The notes under the pieces: model-generated
Told to the model about the DNA's origin: nothing
The model's input: the letters and a program-made list of their open reading frames with translations, nothing else
The model's database searches: none
Part shown: one piece after another, positions 26,861 to 35,675 of the stretch
Position numbering within the stretch: position 1 is the first letter of the stretch
Layout: the number at the start of each line of letters is the position of its first letter
Position numbers and translations under genes: made by a program
NCBI GenBank assembly: GCA_963824885.1
Contig: CAWGQN010000010.1
Span: 124,001-188,000 of the forward strand
Direction: 5' to 3'
DNA: 64,000 nt
From: CAWGQN01 sp963824885
Lineage (GTDB): Bacteria > Actinomycetota > Actinomycetes > Actinomycetales > Microbacteriaceae

Positions 26861-28075
26861 ATGTCGCTGCGCAGGATTGAATCGCTCGGTCCCCTGAGCG
26901 GCAAACGGGTTATCGTTCGTTGCGATCTCAACGTACCGCTCAGTGATGGGACGATTGCGGACGACGGGCGTATTCGGGCGTCGATCCCGACCCTCACGAG
27001 GCTCGTGAGCAGTGGTGCACGCGTCATTATTTTGAGCCACTTGGGGCGTCCTCACGGCACGCCCTCTGCAACGCTCAGCCTCGCGTCGGTTGCGAACCGG
27101 GTTAGCGAGCTTCTCGGTACGTCGGTCAACTTCGTTCCCGACACGATCGGTACGTCCGCGAAGAAATCCGTGTCGTCGCTCCGTGACGGCGACGTGTTAG
27201 TCCTCGAGAACCTTCGTTTCAATGAGGCTGAAACGAGCGGAGTCGCCGAAGAGCGCCAGGTGTTCGCCCAGAAACTCGCCCAGTTTGGCGATGTCGTGGT
27301 CTCTGACGGTTTTGGCGTCCTTCATCGCAAAGAGGCGAGTGTGTACGAACTCCCGAGGTTGCTTCCGAGCGCGGCGGGGGAACTGATCGCTTCTGAACTC
27401 GAGGTTCTCACGCGCCTCGTCGACGATCCACCGCCGCCGTACACCGTGGTGCTGGGCGGCGCAAAAGTTTCCGACAAGCTCGATGTGATTGGCCACCTTC
27501 TTCCACGCGTCACCAATGTTTTGATCGGGGGAGGCATGCTCTTTACGTTTCTCGCCGCGCGCGGCTTCAACGTTGGCTCGAGCCTGCTCGAGTCTGACCA
27601 GATTGAAACCGTGCGTGGCTTTCTTACGCAAGCGGAGTTCCTCGGAATCAACCTCGATGTGCCGAGTGATATCGTCGTGGCCGATTCGCTCGACGATAAC
27701 GCTCGCAGCGTCGTGACCGCGGCCGATTCAATCGAAGACACACCGTTTGGTGCGGATGGAATCGGAGTCGATATCGGTCCGGAAACGTCCTCGCGATTTG
27801 CCAAAACGATTGCTGCCGCCCAAACCGCATTTTGGAATGGTCCGATGGGCGTCTTTGAACACCCGTCGTTTGCGACCGGAACGCGCCGGATTGCCCAAGC
27901 GCTGACCGAAGTCCCGGGGCTGAGCGTCGTGGGTGGTGGCGATTCTGCGGCAGCGGTACGCGCACTCGGATTTGCCGATGAACAATTTGGGCACGTTTCG
28001 ACGGGGGGAGGTGCGAGCCTTGAATTTCTTGAGGGCGCGCGACTTCCGGGACTCGAGGTTCTCGGATGGCAATAG
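26861..28075 (+). CDS. pgk: Phosphoglycerate kinase
   Basis: This 404-residue kinase makes ATP from 1,3-bisphosphoglycerate. The N-terminal substrate domain carries RVIVRCDLNVPLSDG and SHLGRPHG; the hinge and nucleotide domain carry VVLGGAKVSDKLDVIGHLLP, FWNGPMGVFE and VVGGGDSAAAVRALG. The length and all blocks are normal. The ATG lies 17 bases after gap with a weak ribosome site (GAGAACGG), so translation may be partly coupled. The 3' end overlaps tpiA by 10 bases. Confidence 0.97.
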   Translation: MSLRRIESLGPLSGKRVIVRCDLNVPLSDGTIADDGRIRASIPTLTRLVSSGARVIILSHLGRPHGTPSATLSLASVANRVSELLGTSVNFVPDTIGTSAKKSVSSLRDGDVLVLENLRFNEAETSGVAEERQVFAQKLAQFGDVVVSDGFGVLHRKEASVYELPRLLPSAAGELIASELEVLTRLVDDPPPPYTVVLGGAKVSDKLDVIGHLLPRVTNVLIGGGMLFTFLAARGFNVGSSLLESDQIETVRGFLTQAEFLGINLDVPSDIVVADSLDDNARSVVTAADSIEDTPFGADGIGVDIGPETSSRFAKTIAAAQTAFWNGPMGVFEHPSFATGTRRIAQALTEVPGLSVVGGGDSAAAVRALGFADEQFGHVSTGGGASLEFLEGARLPGLEVLGWQ

Positions 28076-28854
28076 ATCGCAAACCGCTCATCGTCGGCAA
28101 TTGGAAGATGAATCTGGACCACTTGCAAGCAATTGCGTTTGTGCAAAAGCTCGCGTGGAACCTCTCCGACGCAAAGCATGACTTTTCTCGCGTCGAAGTC
28201 GCGGTGATTCCGCCATTTACCGATCTTCGGTCGGTGCAGACGCTAATTGCCGCAGACAAGCTTCCCCTCGCCCTCGGCGCTCAAGATCTCTCGGTCCATG
28301 ATTCCGGCGCCTATACTGGGGAAATTTCCGGCGCATTCTTGTCTCACCTCGAATGCACGTATGCGATAGTCGGCCATTCAGAGCGACGAGCCTTCTACGG
28401 CGAGACTGACGTGATCGTGTCGGCGAAAACTGTCGCGGCGATCCGAAACGACGTGGTGCCCATCATTTGCGTGGGAGAGACCGCCGAAGACCTCGAGAGG
28501 AACGGCCCCAGCGCAACTCCGGTCGCTCAACTCACGGCAGCCCTCGCCCATGTCGCGAGTACTGCTAACCTCGTGGTTGCTTACGAACCGGTGTGGGCCA
28601 TTGGTTCGGGCGTCGCTGCTTCTCCAGATCGCGCCGAAGACGTCGCAAAGCGGTTGCGCGAGGTAGTCGCTGACCTCGTTGGAAACCGGGCCGCCGAACG
28701 CACGCGAGTGCTCTACGGGGGTTCGGTCACCGCGTCGAACATTGCCGCGTTCATGGGCAAAGCCAATATTGATGGCGCACTGGTCGGCGGAGCTAGCCTC
28801 AAGATTGATGAATTTTCAAGCATTGTCCGATACCAAAAACACGTGACCGCATAG
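28066..28854 (+). CDS. tpiA: Triosephosphate isomerase
   Basis: This TIM-barrel enzyme of 262 residues interconverts dihydroxyacetone phosphate and glyceraldehyde 3-phosphate. Catalytic Lys is in IVGNWKMN, catalytic His in IVGHSERR, and catalytic Glu in VVAYEPVWAIG, followed by the phosphate-binding loop and VLYGGSV. The start lies inside pgk, seven bases after GAGG. This is the third gene of the lower glycolysis operon. Confidence 0.97.
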   Translation: MAIDRKPLIVGNWKMNLDHLQAIAFVQKLAWNLSDAKHDFSRVEVAVIPPFTDLRSVQTLIAADKLPLALGAQDLSVHDSGAYTGEISGAFLSHLECTYAIVGHSERRAFYGETDVIVSAKTVAAIRNDVVPIICVGETAEDLERNGPSATPVAQLTAALAHVASTANLVVAYEPVWAIGSGVAASPDRAEDVAKRLREVVADLVGNRAAERTRVLYGGSVTASNIAAFMGKANIDGALVGGASLKIDEFSSIVRYQKHVTA

Positions 28855-28881
28855 CGCCCGAACGCGCGACAAGCCGCACGC

Positions 28882-28887
28882 TATACT
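28882..28887 (+). promoter_or_regulatory. Putative -10 element before secG
   Basis: TATACT in the tpiA-secG gap could start a secG-rbpA transcript with a leader of about 45 bases. No good -35 is seen, as is common in this group. Confidence 0.35.
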
Positions 28888-28940
28888 TGCTCGTGGTCTG
28901 AACGGATGCGATTGCTCCGCCCTCACATGAAAGGCACGCT

Positions 28941-29189
28941 GTGGAATTTCTCCAGGTCGTCTTGCAGGTTCTGCTCGGTCTCACGAGTCTTCTCCTGACG
29001 CTGCTGATCCTTTTGCATAAGGGGCGCGGTGGGGGTTTATCGGACATGTTTGGGGGAGGCATGACATCTAATCTTGGCGCTTCAGGTGTTGCTGAACGCA
29101 ACCTCAATCGGATTACGGTTGTGCTCGGACTCGTGTGGATTTCGTGCATCATTGTGCTCGGCTTGATCACCAAGTTCAGCGTGAGATAA
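28941..29189 (+). CDS. secG: Preprotein translocase subunit SecG
   Basis: An 82-residue membrane protein of the SecYEG channel. It has two transmembrane helices (about 4-22, VVLQVLLGLTSLLLTLLILL, and about 55-75, TVVLGLVWISCIIVLGL) joined by a glycine-rich cytosolic loop (HKGRGGGLSDMFGGG) that is diagnostic of the family. The GTG has AAAGG six bases upstream. secG after tpiA is a very common arrangement in actinobacteria. Confidence 0.93.
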   Translation: MEFLQVVLQVLLGLTSLLLTLLILLHKGRGGGLSDMFGGGMTSNLGASGVAERNLNRITVVLGLVWISCIIVLGLITKFSVR

Positions 29190-29198
29190 GGAGAAGAC

Positions 29199-29567
29199 AT
29201 GGCGTCAGGCGGAAGTGCAATTAGGGGATCGCGGGTTGGCGCGGGTCCCATGGGCGAGCAAGATCGCGGTTTTCATGCTGACCGCATTCACGTGTCCTAT
29301 TGGGATGCCCTGGGAAACGAAACGGTTCGATATTTTTCGGCGGGTCTTCCCGAGGAAGAGATTCCCAATATGATCGATAGCCCGTCAAGTGGCTTGCCGG
29401 CGGGCCGTGATCGCGAGAACCCGCCCGAACTCACCAAGCTCGAACCCTATAAGACCCATTTGGCTTACGTGAAGGAGCGGCGAACCACCGTTGAAGCGGA
29501 CCAGTTGCTTGACGAGGCGCTTGTCCAGCTGCGGACGAGGCGGGGTACACTCGCAGCCCACGCGTAG
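29199..29567 (+). CDS. rbpA: RNA polymerase-binding protein RbpA
   Basis: A 122-residue actinobacteria-specific transcription factor that binds the primary sigma factor and RNA polymerase and stabilises the open complex. Typical features are the basic N-terminal tail MASGGSAIRGSRVGAGPMGE, the core domain with FHADRIHVSYWDALGNE and YFSAGLPEEEIP, a basic linker, and the sigma-interaction helix VEADQLLDEALVQLR. AAGGAGAAG precedes the ATG. It follows secG by 9 bases and converges with pgl. Confidence 0.94.
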   Translation: MASGGSAIRGSRVGAGPMGEQDRGFHADRIHVSYWDALGNETVRYFSAGLPEEEIPNMIDSPSSGLPAGRDRENPPELTKLEPYKTHLAYVKERRTTVEADQLLDEALVQLRTRRGTLAAHA

Positions 29568-29583
29568 GAGAGAGGCCTCGCCT

Positions 29584-30354
29584 TCAACGGGTTGGTGTAA
29601 CGAGCGCGTCGGGCACGTGCGCGGCGGCGTCCTGATCCGCGAAGAACACCGTTTGCGTGCGGCCCTCAACGCGCGCGGCCGGAACCTCATTGGGGTTCGC
29701 TTGTAACAGGGCGCCTTCGAGCGCTTTCGCCTTGTCATCGCCCGCGACAACGAGCCACACTCGTTCAGAAGAATTGATCGCCGCCAATGACAAAGTCAGA
29801 CGGTCCGGAGGCGGCTTCGGAGAATGCCGAACGGCCAGCACGCCGCTCGCGCGTGATTCAATTTCTGGAAGGTCGGGAAAGAGCGAAGCGACATGGCCGT
29901 CTGGTCCAACCCCGAGGAACGCGACATCAAACCGGGGCACGTTACCGCCAGATGTCGCGTGCGAAGCGAGTAGGGCAGAATATGCGGCCGCAGCCTCATC
30001 TAGATTTTCCCCGTCGCCACGAGCGGGAAACGCGTGAATATTCTCGCTTGGCACGTCGATGTGGTCGAGAAGCGCCGCTCGTGCCTGGATGTCGTTGCGA
30101 TCGGGATCCGCCCTGGTAACCCATCGCTCGTCCCCCCACCAGAAATGCACGCGGGTCCAATCGATGCTGTCACGCGTTGGCAATTCTCGGATTGCGATCT
30201 GAACCGCTGCGCCCATTGAGCCACCGGTCAACACAACGTGAGCGGGGTCATCACCGTCAAGAGCGTCTCTCACCGTTGTCAAAAAACGAGTGGCAACCGC
30301 GCGAGCGAGAGCTTCTCGATCTCGATAGACGACGACTCGGCGGTTATTCGTCAT
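29584..30354 (-). CDS. pgl: 6-phosphogluconolactonase
   Basis: A 256-residue enzyme of the SugE/NagB-like fold that opens 6-phosphogluconolactone in the oxidative pentose phosphate pathway. Conserved blocks are VVLTGGSMG near 45, VHFWWGDERWV near 85, and FDVAFLGVGPDGHVASLFPD near 155, which carries the catalytic histidine. The last gene of the pentose phosphate operon, 33 bases after opcA. GGAG lies nine bases before the ATG. Confidence 0.94.
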   Translation of the reverse strand: MTNNRRVVVYRDREALARAVATRFLTTVRDALDGDDPAHVVLTGGSMGAAVQIAIRELPTRDSIDWTRVHFWWGDERWVTRADPDRNDIQARAALLDHIDVPSENIHAFPARGDGENLDEAAAAYSALLASHATSGGNVPRFDVAFLGVGPDGHVASLFPDLPEIESRASGVLAVRHSPKPPPDRLTLSLAAINSSERVWLVVAGDDKAKALEGALLQANPNEVPAARVEGRTQTVFFADQDAAAHVPDALVTPTR

Positions 30355-30387
30355 GGTGTGTCGCGCTCCGCGACCGTGTGAATGCCG

Positions 30388-31356
30388 TCACGTGGCGCCC
30401 CCGCCGGAAATCGACGACTCACCCAGGAGACCGAGACCGCGAGAAATCACGTCACCATACAAATCGTCGGGGTCTAGCCGGCGCAACTCCTCGGCGAGGC
30501 AATCACGAAGGCTTCGTCGTGGCAGGGCAATCGAGTGCGTTGGTTGGTTCGGCTGAATGAGGGTCGCCACGTTTGGAATCGCCCTTTCGAGATCAACGAT
30601 CCCGCTTCTCCGAGCGAGCGTGACGCGATGAATCCCGCTCGAATTCGCCGCGCGCGCCGTCAGACCGTGCTCGACCGGAACATCAAGCTGCAAACGCAAC
30701 CACGCTGCCAACAACACGGTCGACGGTGAATCGGCGGCGCCGGACACGCTAACTGCGGTTATCGGTTCATACGGTGGCTGATCAAGCACCGCGGCCAACT
30801 GCGCTCGCCAAAGCGTCAACCGGGTCCACGCAAAATCAGTGTCGCCGGGGGAGTAGGTGGTCGCAAGGTGTCGAAGTGCCTTTTTGGGATCGGCTTGCGC
30901 AGATGCGTCGGTAATACGGCGTTGAGCAATTCGGCCCAGCGGCGACGTGCACGTGACCTCGGGCGCGACTCCGGGCCACCACGCAACAACGGGCGCATCG
31001 GGAAGCAAGAGGCCCATGACAAGGCTCTCTACGTCGTGTGCCGTGTCGCCGTGTGCGCGAAGCACAATGACCTCGCTCGCACCGGCATCCCCGCCGACGC
31101 GGATTTGAGCATCGAGTTTCGAACTCTCGGACGTTCGTACCTCGTCATTTTCGGCCGACGACAAAACAATAACGCGCATGGGGTGTTCTCGCGACGCATC
31201 GTTTGCCGCTTCGATTGCCTCTTCTTCATGACCGAGAGATGTCGAAATTATCAGCGTCAATACGCGCCCGAGCGCAACCGCTCCGCCCTCATCGCGAAGC
31301 TTGACAAGCGCTTTAGAAATGGCACTCGTCGTCGTTTCGGGAATATCGACAATCAC
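30388..31356 (-). CDS. opcA: Glucose-6-phosphate dehydrogenase assembly protein OpcA
   Basis: A 322-residue OpcA protein, known from cyanobacteria and actinobacteria to support the oligomeric, redox-controlled state of glucose-6-phosphate dehydrogenase. Recognisable blocks are RVLTLIISTSLGHEEEAIEA, LLLPDAPVVAWWPGVAP and ATTYSPGDTDFAWTRLTLWR. The start GTG at 31356 follows GGAGG by five bases and overlaps the zwf stop as GTGA; a GTG 12 bases earlier has no ribosome site. Tight coupling to zwf fits a subunit role. Confidence 0.92.
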   Translation of the reverse strand: MIVDIPETTTSAISKALVKLRDEGGAVALGRVLTLIISTSLGHEEEAIEAANDASREHPMRVIVLSSAENDEVRTSESSKLDAQIRVGGDAGASEVIVLRAHGDTAHDVESLVMGLLLPDAPVVAWWPGVAPEVTCTSPLGRIAQRRITDASAQADPKKALRHLATTYSPGDTDFAWTRLTLWRAQLAAVLDQPPYEPITAVSVSGAADSPSTVLLAAWLRLQLDVPVEHGLTARAANSSGIHRVTLARRSGIVDLERAIPNVATLIQPNQPTHSIALPRRSLRDCLAEELRRLDPDDLYGDVISRGLGLLGESSISGGGAT

Positions 31357-32894
31357 GGTCGCCTCCACGTGCGGCCATCGCGAGCAAGGAGGTCATCGGC
31401 CGTCGATGGACCCCATGTTCCCGGGCGATATTGCTCGGGTTTTCCTTGCGTTGCCCAAAAAGCTTCAATCGGGTCGAGTATTTTCCACGATAGCTCGACC
31501 TCCTCATGCCTCGGAAACAGCGGCGGGTCACCGAGCAAGACATCGAGAATGAGGCGCTCGTACGCTTCTGGGCTTGCCTCGGTGAAGGCGTGACCGTATC
31601 CAAAATCCATTGTCACGTCTCGTACTTGCATGCCCGCGCCGGGCACCTTCGACCCGAAACGGATTGTCACTCCTTCGTCGGGTTGGACTCGAATCACGAG
31701 AGCGTTTTGGCCGAGCGCCGATGTCTGACTGTGAGCAAACAAGTGCTGGGGAGCGCGTTTGAAAACGACTGCGATCTCTGTCACTCGCCGTCCCAAGCGC
31801 TTGCCCGCGCGCAAATAAAATGGCACGCCCGCCCATCGACGAGTACCAATCTCGAGCCGCATCGCAGCGTACGTTTCGGTCATCGATTCAGGATTCATCC
31901 CCTCCTCGTCGAGAAATCCTCGAACCCGTTCCCCGCCCTGCCAGCCACCAGAATATTGGCCGCGCGCGGTCCCCGTGGCAATGTCGTTCGGCAACCGCAC
32001 GGCGGCAAGAATCTTTTCTTTTTCCGCTCGCAAATCAGACGCATCGAACGAAATTGGCTCTTCCATTGCCGTCAGCGCGAGAAGTTGAAGAAGATGATTT
32101 TGGATCACATCGCGCGCGGCACCAATGCCGTCATAGTACCCGGCACGACCACCAACCCCAATGTCTTCGGCCATCGTGATTTGCACGTGGTCAACATTGT
32201 TCGCATTCCAAATGGGTTCATACAATTGGTTTGCAAAACGAAGTGCCAAGATATTTTGGACCGTCTCTTTGCCGAGATAGTGATCGATCCGAAACACCGA
32301 ATCAGGTGGGAACACAGACTCGACAACGCTATTGAGTTCGCGCGCGGTCGTGAGGTCGCTTCCAAAAGGCTTCTCGATGACGACGCGACGCCATTCGCCC
32401 GGTGCCGGCTGCGCGAGTCCAGAATGACGCAGTTGTTCGGTTACTTGCGGAAACGCATTGGGGGGAATTGACAGGTAGAACGCGTGGTTGCCCATCGTTC
32501 CGCGCTCGCGGTCGAGCGTGTGAATCGTTGCTTTCAGGTCGTCGAACGCCGCGTCATCGTCAAACCGGCCAGACACAAATCGAATGCCCTCGGCGAGCTG
32601 CCGCCACACCTCCTCGTAAAACGGGGTGCGCGCGTAGCGCTTGACTGCCTCGTAAACCTCTTGTTCAAAATCCTGATCTTCCCAATCCCGTCGCGCAAAT
32701 CCGACGAGGGCGAAGCCCGGGGGCAAAAGACCCCGGTTCGCCAGGTCGTAAACCGCCGGCATGAGTTTTTTTCGCGACAAATCGCCCGTCACGCCAAAAA
32801 TGACGAGGCCGCTCGGCCCCGCGATTCGATTGAGCCGACGATCAGTAGCCAATCTCAGCGGATTGAATTCCGGGGTGATTTCCACCGGGGTCAT
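31353..32894 (-). CDS. zwf: Glucose-6-phosphate 1-dehydrogenase
   Basis: This 513-residue enzyme is the committed step of the oxidative pentose phosphate pathway, reducing NADP. The dinucleotide fold reads FGVTGDLSRKKLMPA near 35-48, and the active site RIDHYLGKETVQNIL follows with the catalytic His further on. VVIEKPFGSDL is the conserved EKPxG segment that binds the cofactor and substrate. The ATG has AAGGAG four bases upstream. Between pgi (29 bases away) and opcA (4-base overlap). Confidence 0.97.
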   Translation of the reverse strand: MTPVEITPEFNPLRLATDRRLNRIAGPSGLVIFGVTGDLSRKKLMPAVYDLANRGLLPPGFALVGFARRDWEDQDFEQEVYEAVKRYARTPFYEEVWRQLAEGIRFVSGRFDDDAAFDDLKATIHTLDRERGTMGNHAFYLSIPPNAFPQVTEQLRHSGLAQPAPGEWRRVVIEKPFGSDLTTARELNSVVESVFPPDSVFRIDHYLGKETVQNILALRFANQLYEPIWNANNVDHVQITMAEDIGVGGRAGYYDGIGAARDVIQNHLLQLLALTAMEEPISFDASDLRAEKEKILAAVRLPNDIATGTARGQYSGGWQGGERVRGFLDEEGMNPESMTETYAAMRLEIGTRRWAGVPFYLRAGKRLGRRVTEIAVVFKRAPQHLFAHSQTSALGQNALVIRVQPDEGVTIRFGSKVPGAGMQVRDVTMDFGYGHAFTEASPEAYERLILDVLLGDPPLFPRHEEVELSWKILDPIEAFWATQGKPEQYRPGTWGPSTADDLLARDGRTWRRP

Positions 32895-32923
32895 GGAGCT
32901 CCTTGGAACGGGCGCGAGCGACG

Positions 32924-34534
32924 TTAGTTGAGCGCCTCAAACAGCGCGACGAGATCAGAATTCGGGTCGGTAAGCGTGAGGGTGATCACGGGGCGACCGT
33001 GCTCGACGATCACTGCCGCGTCTCCGGCCGCCTGAGCCTCGATCAATTGCCCGAACGTAAACGGGCGCTCCGGGATCGCAAGATCGACGGTCGTCTTCTC
33101 GGTGATTTGAAGAAAGACGCCAACCGCGGGCCCGCCCTTGTGATACTGCCCCGTCGAATGCAAGAATCGAGGCCCCCAACCAAATGTGACCGGTTTTCTG
33201 GACCGCGCGGCAATGAGTTCGCGCACGCCTACAAGCTGCGGCACCTCGAGGCGATTGACGTACGCGTGAATCGACACGTATCCACCGGTCGGAACCTGCG
33301 CGAGCAACGCACCAATTGCCCCCTCAACGGTATCGACCCCGCCGAGCACCATGCCCGCGGCGCGGACCTCAATGCCGTTCTCGACACATTCGGGGGTCGA
33401 GCGCTCAGGGCGAGCATCAAGAAGGCCGCGCGTGGCGCTTTTTGCCGATTCCACATCGGGCTGATCGAAGGGGTTGATCCCGAGCAATCGGCCCGCAACA
33501 GCTACTGCGTATTCCCACACCAAGAATTGCGCCCCGAGGGTGCCACTGACGAGAATTTCGCCGCGGAGCCGATCATGCGCGAAAAGGTGGTGAGACGTGG
33601 CATTTTCAACGAAACGCACGATTTGCACATCGGGCAAGTCTTCCGAAATTTCAGGCGACAGAGGCTCGAGAACGAGGGGAAGAATGCCCGTTCCGCATTT
33701 GCCGGTCGATTCGGCGATGAGCTGCTCGACCCAATCTGCGAAACCGACAATGTGCGTTCCGTCCGAAACGATTCCCAGCTTGTCGCGACGCGGCGTGGTC
33801 GCAGCGATTGCCGCGCCCAGAATAAGACCCGGATTCTTTTCGGAATCGATTGCGAGTTCGAGCGAGATTCCTTCCGCCTCATCAAGGAGCTCGGCAATAT
33901 CGACTCCGGCCAGTCCCGAGGGTACGAGTCCGAATGCGGTCAGCGCCGAGTATCGACCGCCGACGTTCGGATCGGCGTGAAACACTCGATAACCCTCGGC
34001 CGTAGCCGCGAGGTCGAGTGGTGAATCGGGATCCGTTACGATCACGACCCGATCTCGAGGGTCAATTCCGGCTTCGCGAAACGCCCTTTCATAGACCCTT
34101 TTTTGACTATCGGTTTCAACCGTCCCACCCGATTTTGACGAGATGACGACCGCGGTCGTGTGCACGCGATCATTGAGAGCCGTGACGACCTGTTGGGGCG
34201 CGGTCGAATCGAGAATTGTCAGCTCTACTCCCACGGTCCGCGCAATGACTTCGGGCGCGAGTGAGGAGCCGCCCATTCCGCACAAGACAATGTGATCAAC
34301 GCCGTCTTCTCTCAGAGCATCACGAAGAGAAAGGATTTCTGGAACAAGTGCGCGAGAGGTGGTCACCGCCTCCGTCCAGCCAAGACGCTTGGATGCCTCG
34401 TCGGATGCCGAGGAACCCCACAAATCGGACGCTTGCTCGGTGATTCCGGAGGCGACCAGGTCTGCGACGAGCGTGGGAACAACGGAATCGACGGCACTTT
34501 TGGCGGCACCGGTGACTGAAATTTCAAAACTCAC
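32924..34534 (-). CDS. pgi: Glucose-6-phosphate isomerase
   Basis: A 536-residue isomerase linking glucose 6-phosphate and fructose 6-phosphate. SIS-domain motifs include HIVLCGMGGSSLAPEVIART and VVISSKSGGTVETDSQKRVY; the C-terminal half has TGKCGTGILPLVLEPL and FGWGPRFLHSTGQYHKGGPA, typical of the long actinobacterial form often found beside tal. The GTG at 34534 has a perfect GGAGG seven bases before it and overlaps the tal stop as GTGA. Its place in the pentose phosphate operon suggests carbon can be cycled back to glucose 6-phosphate. Confidence 0.95.
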   Translation of the reverse strand: MSFEISVTGAAKSAVDSVVPTLVADLVASGITEQASDLWGSSASDEASKRLGWTEAVTTSRALVPEILSLRDALREDGVDHIVLCGMGGSSLAPEVIARTVGVELTILDSTAPQQVVTALNDRVHTTAVVISSKSGGTVETDSQKRVYERAFREAGIDPRDRVVIVTDPDSPLDLAATAEGYRVFHADPNVGGRYSALTAFGLVPSGLAGVDIAELLDEAEGISLELAIDSEKNPGLILGAAIAATTPRRDKLGIVSDGTHIVGFADWVEQLIAESTGKCGTGILPLVLEPLSPEISEDLPDVQIVRFVENATSHHLFAHDRLRGEILVSGTLGAQFLVWEYAVAVAGRLLGINPFDQPDVESAKSATRGLLDARPERSTPECVENGIEVRAAGMVLGGVDTVEGAIGALLAQVPTGGYVSIHAYVNRLEVPQLVGVRELIAARSRKPVTFGWGPRFLHSTGQYHKGGPAVGVFLQITEKTTVDLAIPERPFTFGQLIEAQAAGDAAVIVEHGRPVITLTLTDPNSDLVALFEALN

Positions 34535-35643
34535 TGTGATGCCTCCAAGGCCGAAGCAACAATTGCACACAGTTGATTCCACGACTCGGTGAACTTGTCG
34601 ATTCCCTCGACTTCAAGCACGCTCGTGACATCGTCGTACGAGATCCCTTGTGACGCGATGGCGTCAAGCACGGCCTTCGCGTCAGAATAGTTTGCCGTCA
34701 CGGTGTCGCCCGTGACGACCCCGTGTTCGAACGTCGCGTTGAGTGTCTTTTCGGGCATCGTATTGACGACATCGGCTGCGACGAGTTCCGTGACGTAGAG
34801 GGTGTCGGGAAAGTCCGGATCTTTGACCCCGGTCGAGGCCCACAGCGGGCGTTGCTTGTTTGCGCCCGCGAGAAGCAGTCGTGTCGCTCGCTCCGCTTCA
34901 AACGCGCGCGCGAAAATTTCGTAAGCGAGGCGCGCATTCGCGACTCCGGCTTGGCCCTTGAGGGCGCGTGCTTCGCCCGTACCGACCGCCACCAAGCGCT
35001 TGTCAATTTCGGTATCAACCCGAGAGACGAAAAAAGATGCGACGGAGTGCACGCGCGTTACATCAATTCCGGCCTCGAGTGCCTTTTCAAGTCCGAGCAA
35101 ATAAGCGTCAATAACCTCTCGGTACCGTTGAAGGTTAAAAATGAGGGTGACATTGACGCTTATTCCGGCGGCAATTGTCGCTGTGATGGCGTCGAGTCCC
35201 GCACTGGTCGCCGGAATCTTAATCAGAACATTGGGCCGATTGACTGTCGCAAAAAGGCGCTTTGCCTCTGCTGTTGTTGCGGACGCATCGTGGGCGAAAC
35301 GCGGTTCGACCTCGATTGACACCCGACCATCCACTCCTCCGGTCGCGTCGAAGACGGGCAGAAACACATCGCACGCGTCGGCGACATCGTCGGTCGTGAG
35401 CGAGAAGACCGCGTCTGCGACGCTCGCGTTCTCGAGCGCAAGACGCTTCACGCGATCAGCATATGCCTCGCTTTCGGCGAGAGCCTTCGCGAAGATTGTG
35501 GGATTGGTTGTCACGCCGACGACGTTCTTTTCGTCGATGAGCGTCTGGAGGTTGCCCGAATCGATGCGCGTTCGCGACAAATCGTCGAGCCAAATGCTCA
35601 CGCCGGCCGCCGAGAGTTGGCCGGTTGGTGTACCGTCGGTCAT
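34531..35643 (-). CDS. tal: Transaldolase
   Basis: A 370-residue transaldolase of the non-oxidative pentose phosphate pathway. SIWLDDLSRTRIDSGNLQTL opens the barrel, VTTNPTIFAKAL follows, and the Schiff-base lysine is in PNVLIKIPATSAGLDAI. SFFVSRVDTEIDKRL is also conserved. The length and sequence fit the actinobacterial long type. The ATG at 35643 has GGGAG ten bases upstream; the open frame before it has no site. The stop overlaps pgi by 4 bases. Confidence 0.96.
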   Translation of the reverse strand: MTDGTPTGQLSAAGVSIWLDDLSRTRIDSGNLQTLIDEKNVVGVTTNPTIFAKALAESEAYADRVKRLALENASVADAVFSLTTDDVADACDVFLPVFDATGGVDGRVSIEVEPRFAHDASATTAEAKRLFATVNRPNVLIKIPATSAGLDAITATIAAGISVNVTLIFNLQRYREVIDAYLLGLEKALEAGIDVTRVHSVASFFVSRVDTEIDKRLVAVGTGEARALKGQAGVANARLAYEIFARAFEAERATRLLLAGANKQRPLWASTGVKDPDFPDTLYVTELVAADVVNTMPEKTLNATFEHGVVTGDTVTANYSDAKAVLDAIASQGISYDDVTSVLEVEGIDKFTESWNQLCAIVASALEASQ

Positions 35644-35675
35644 TTTCTTTGATCTCCCTCGGTTACGCGCGGCCA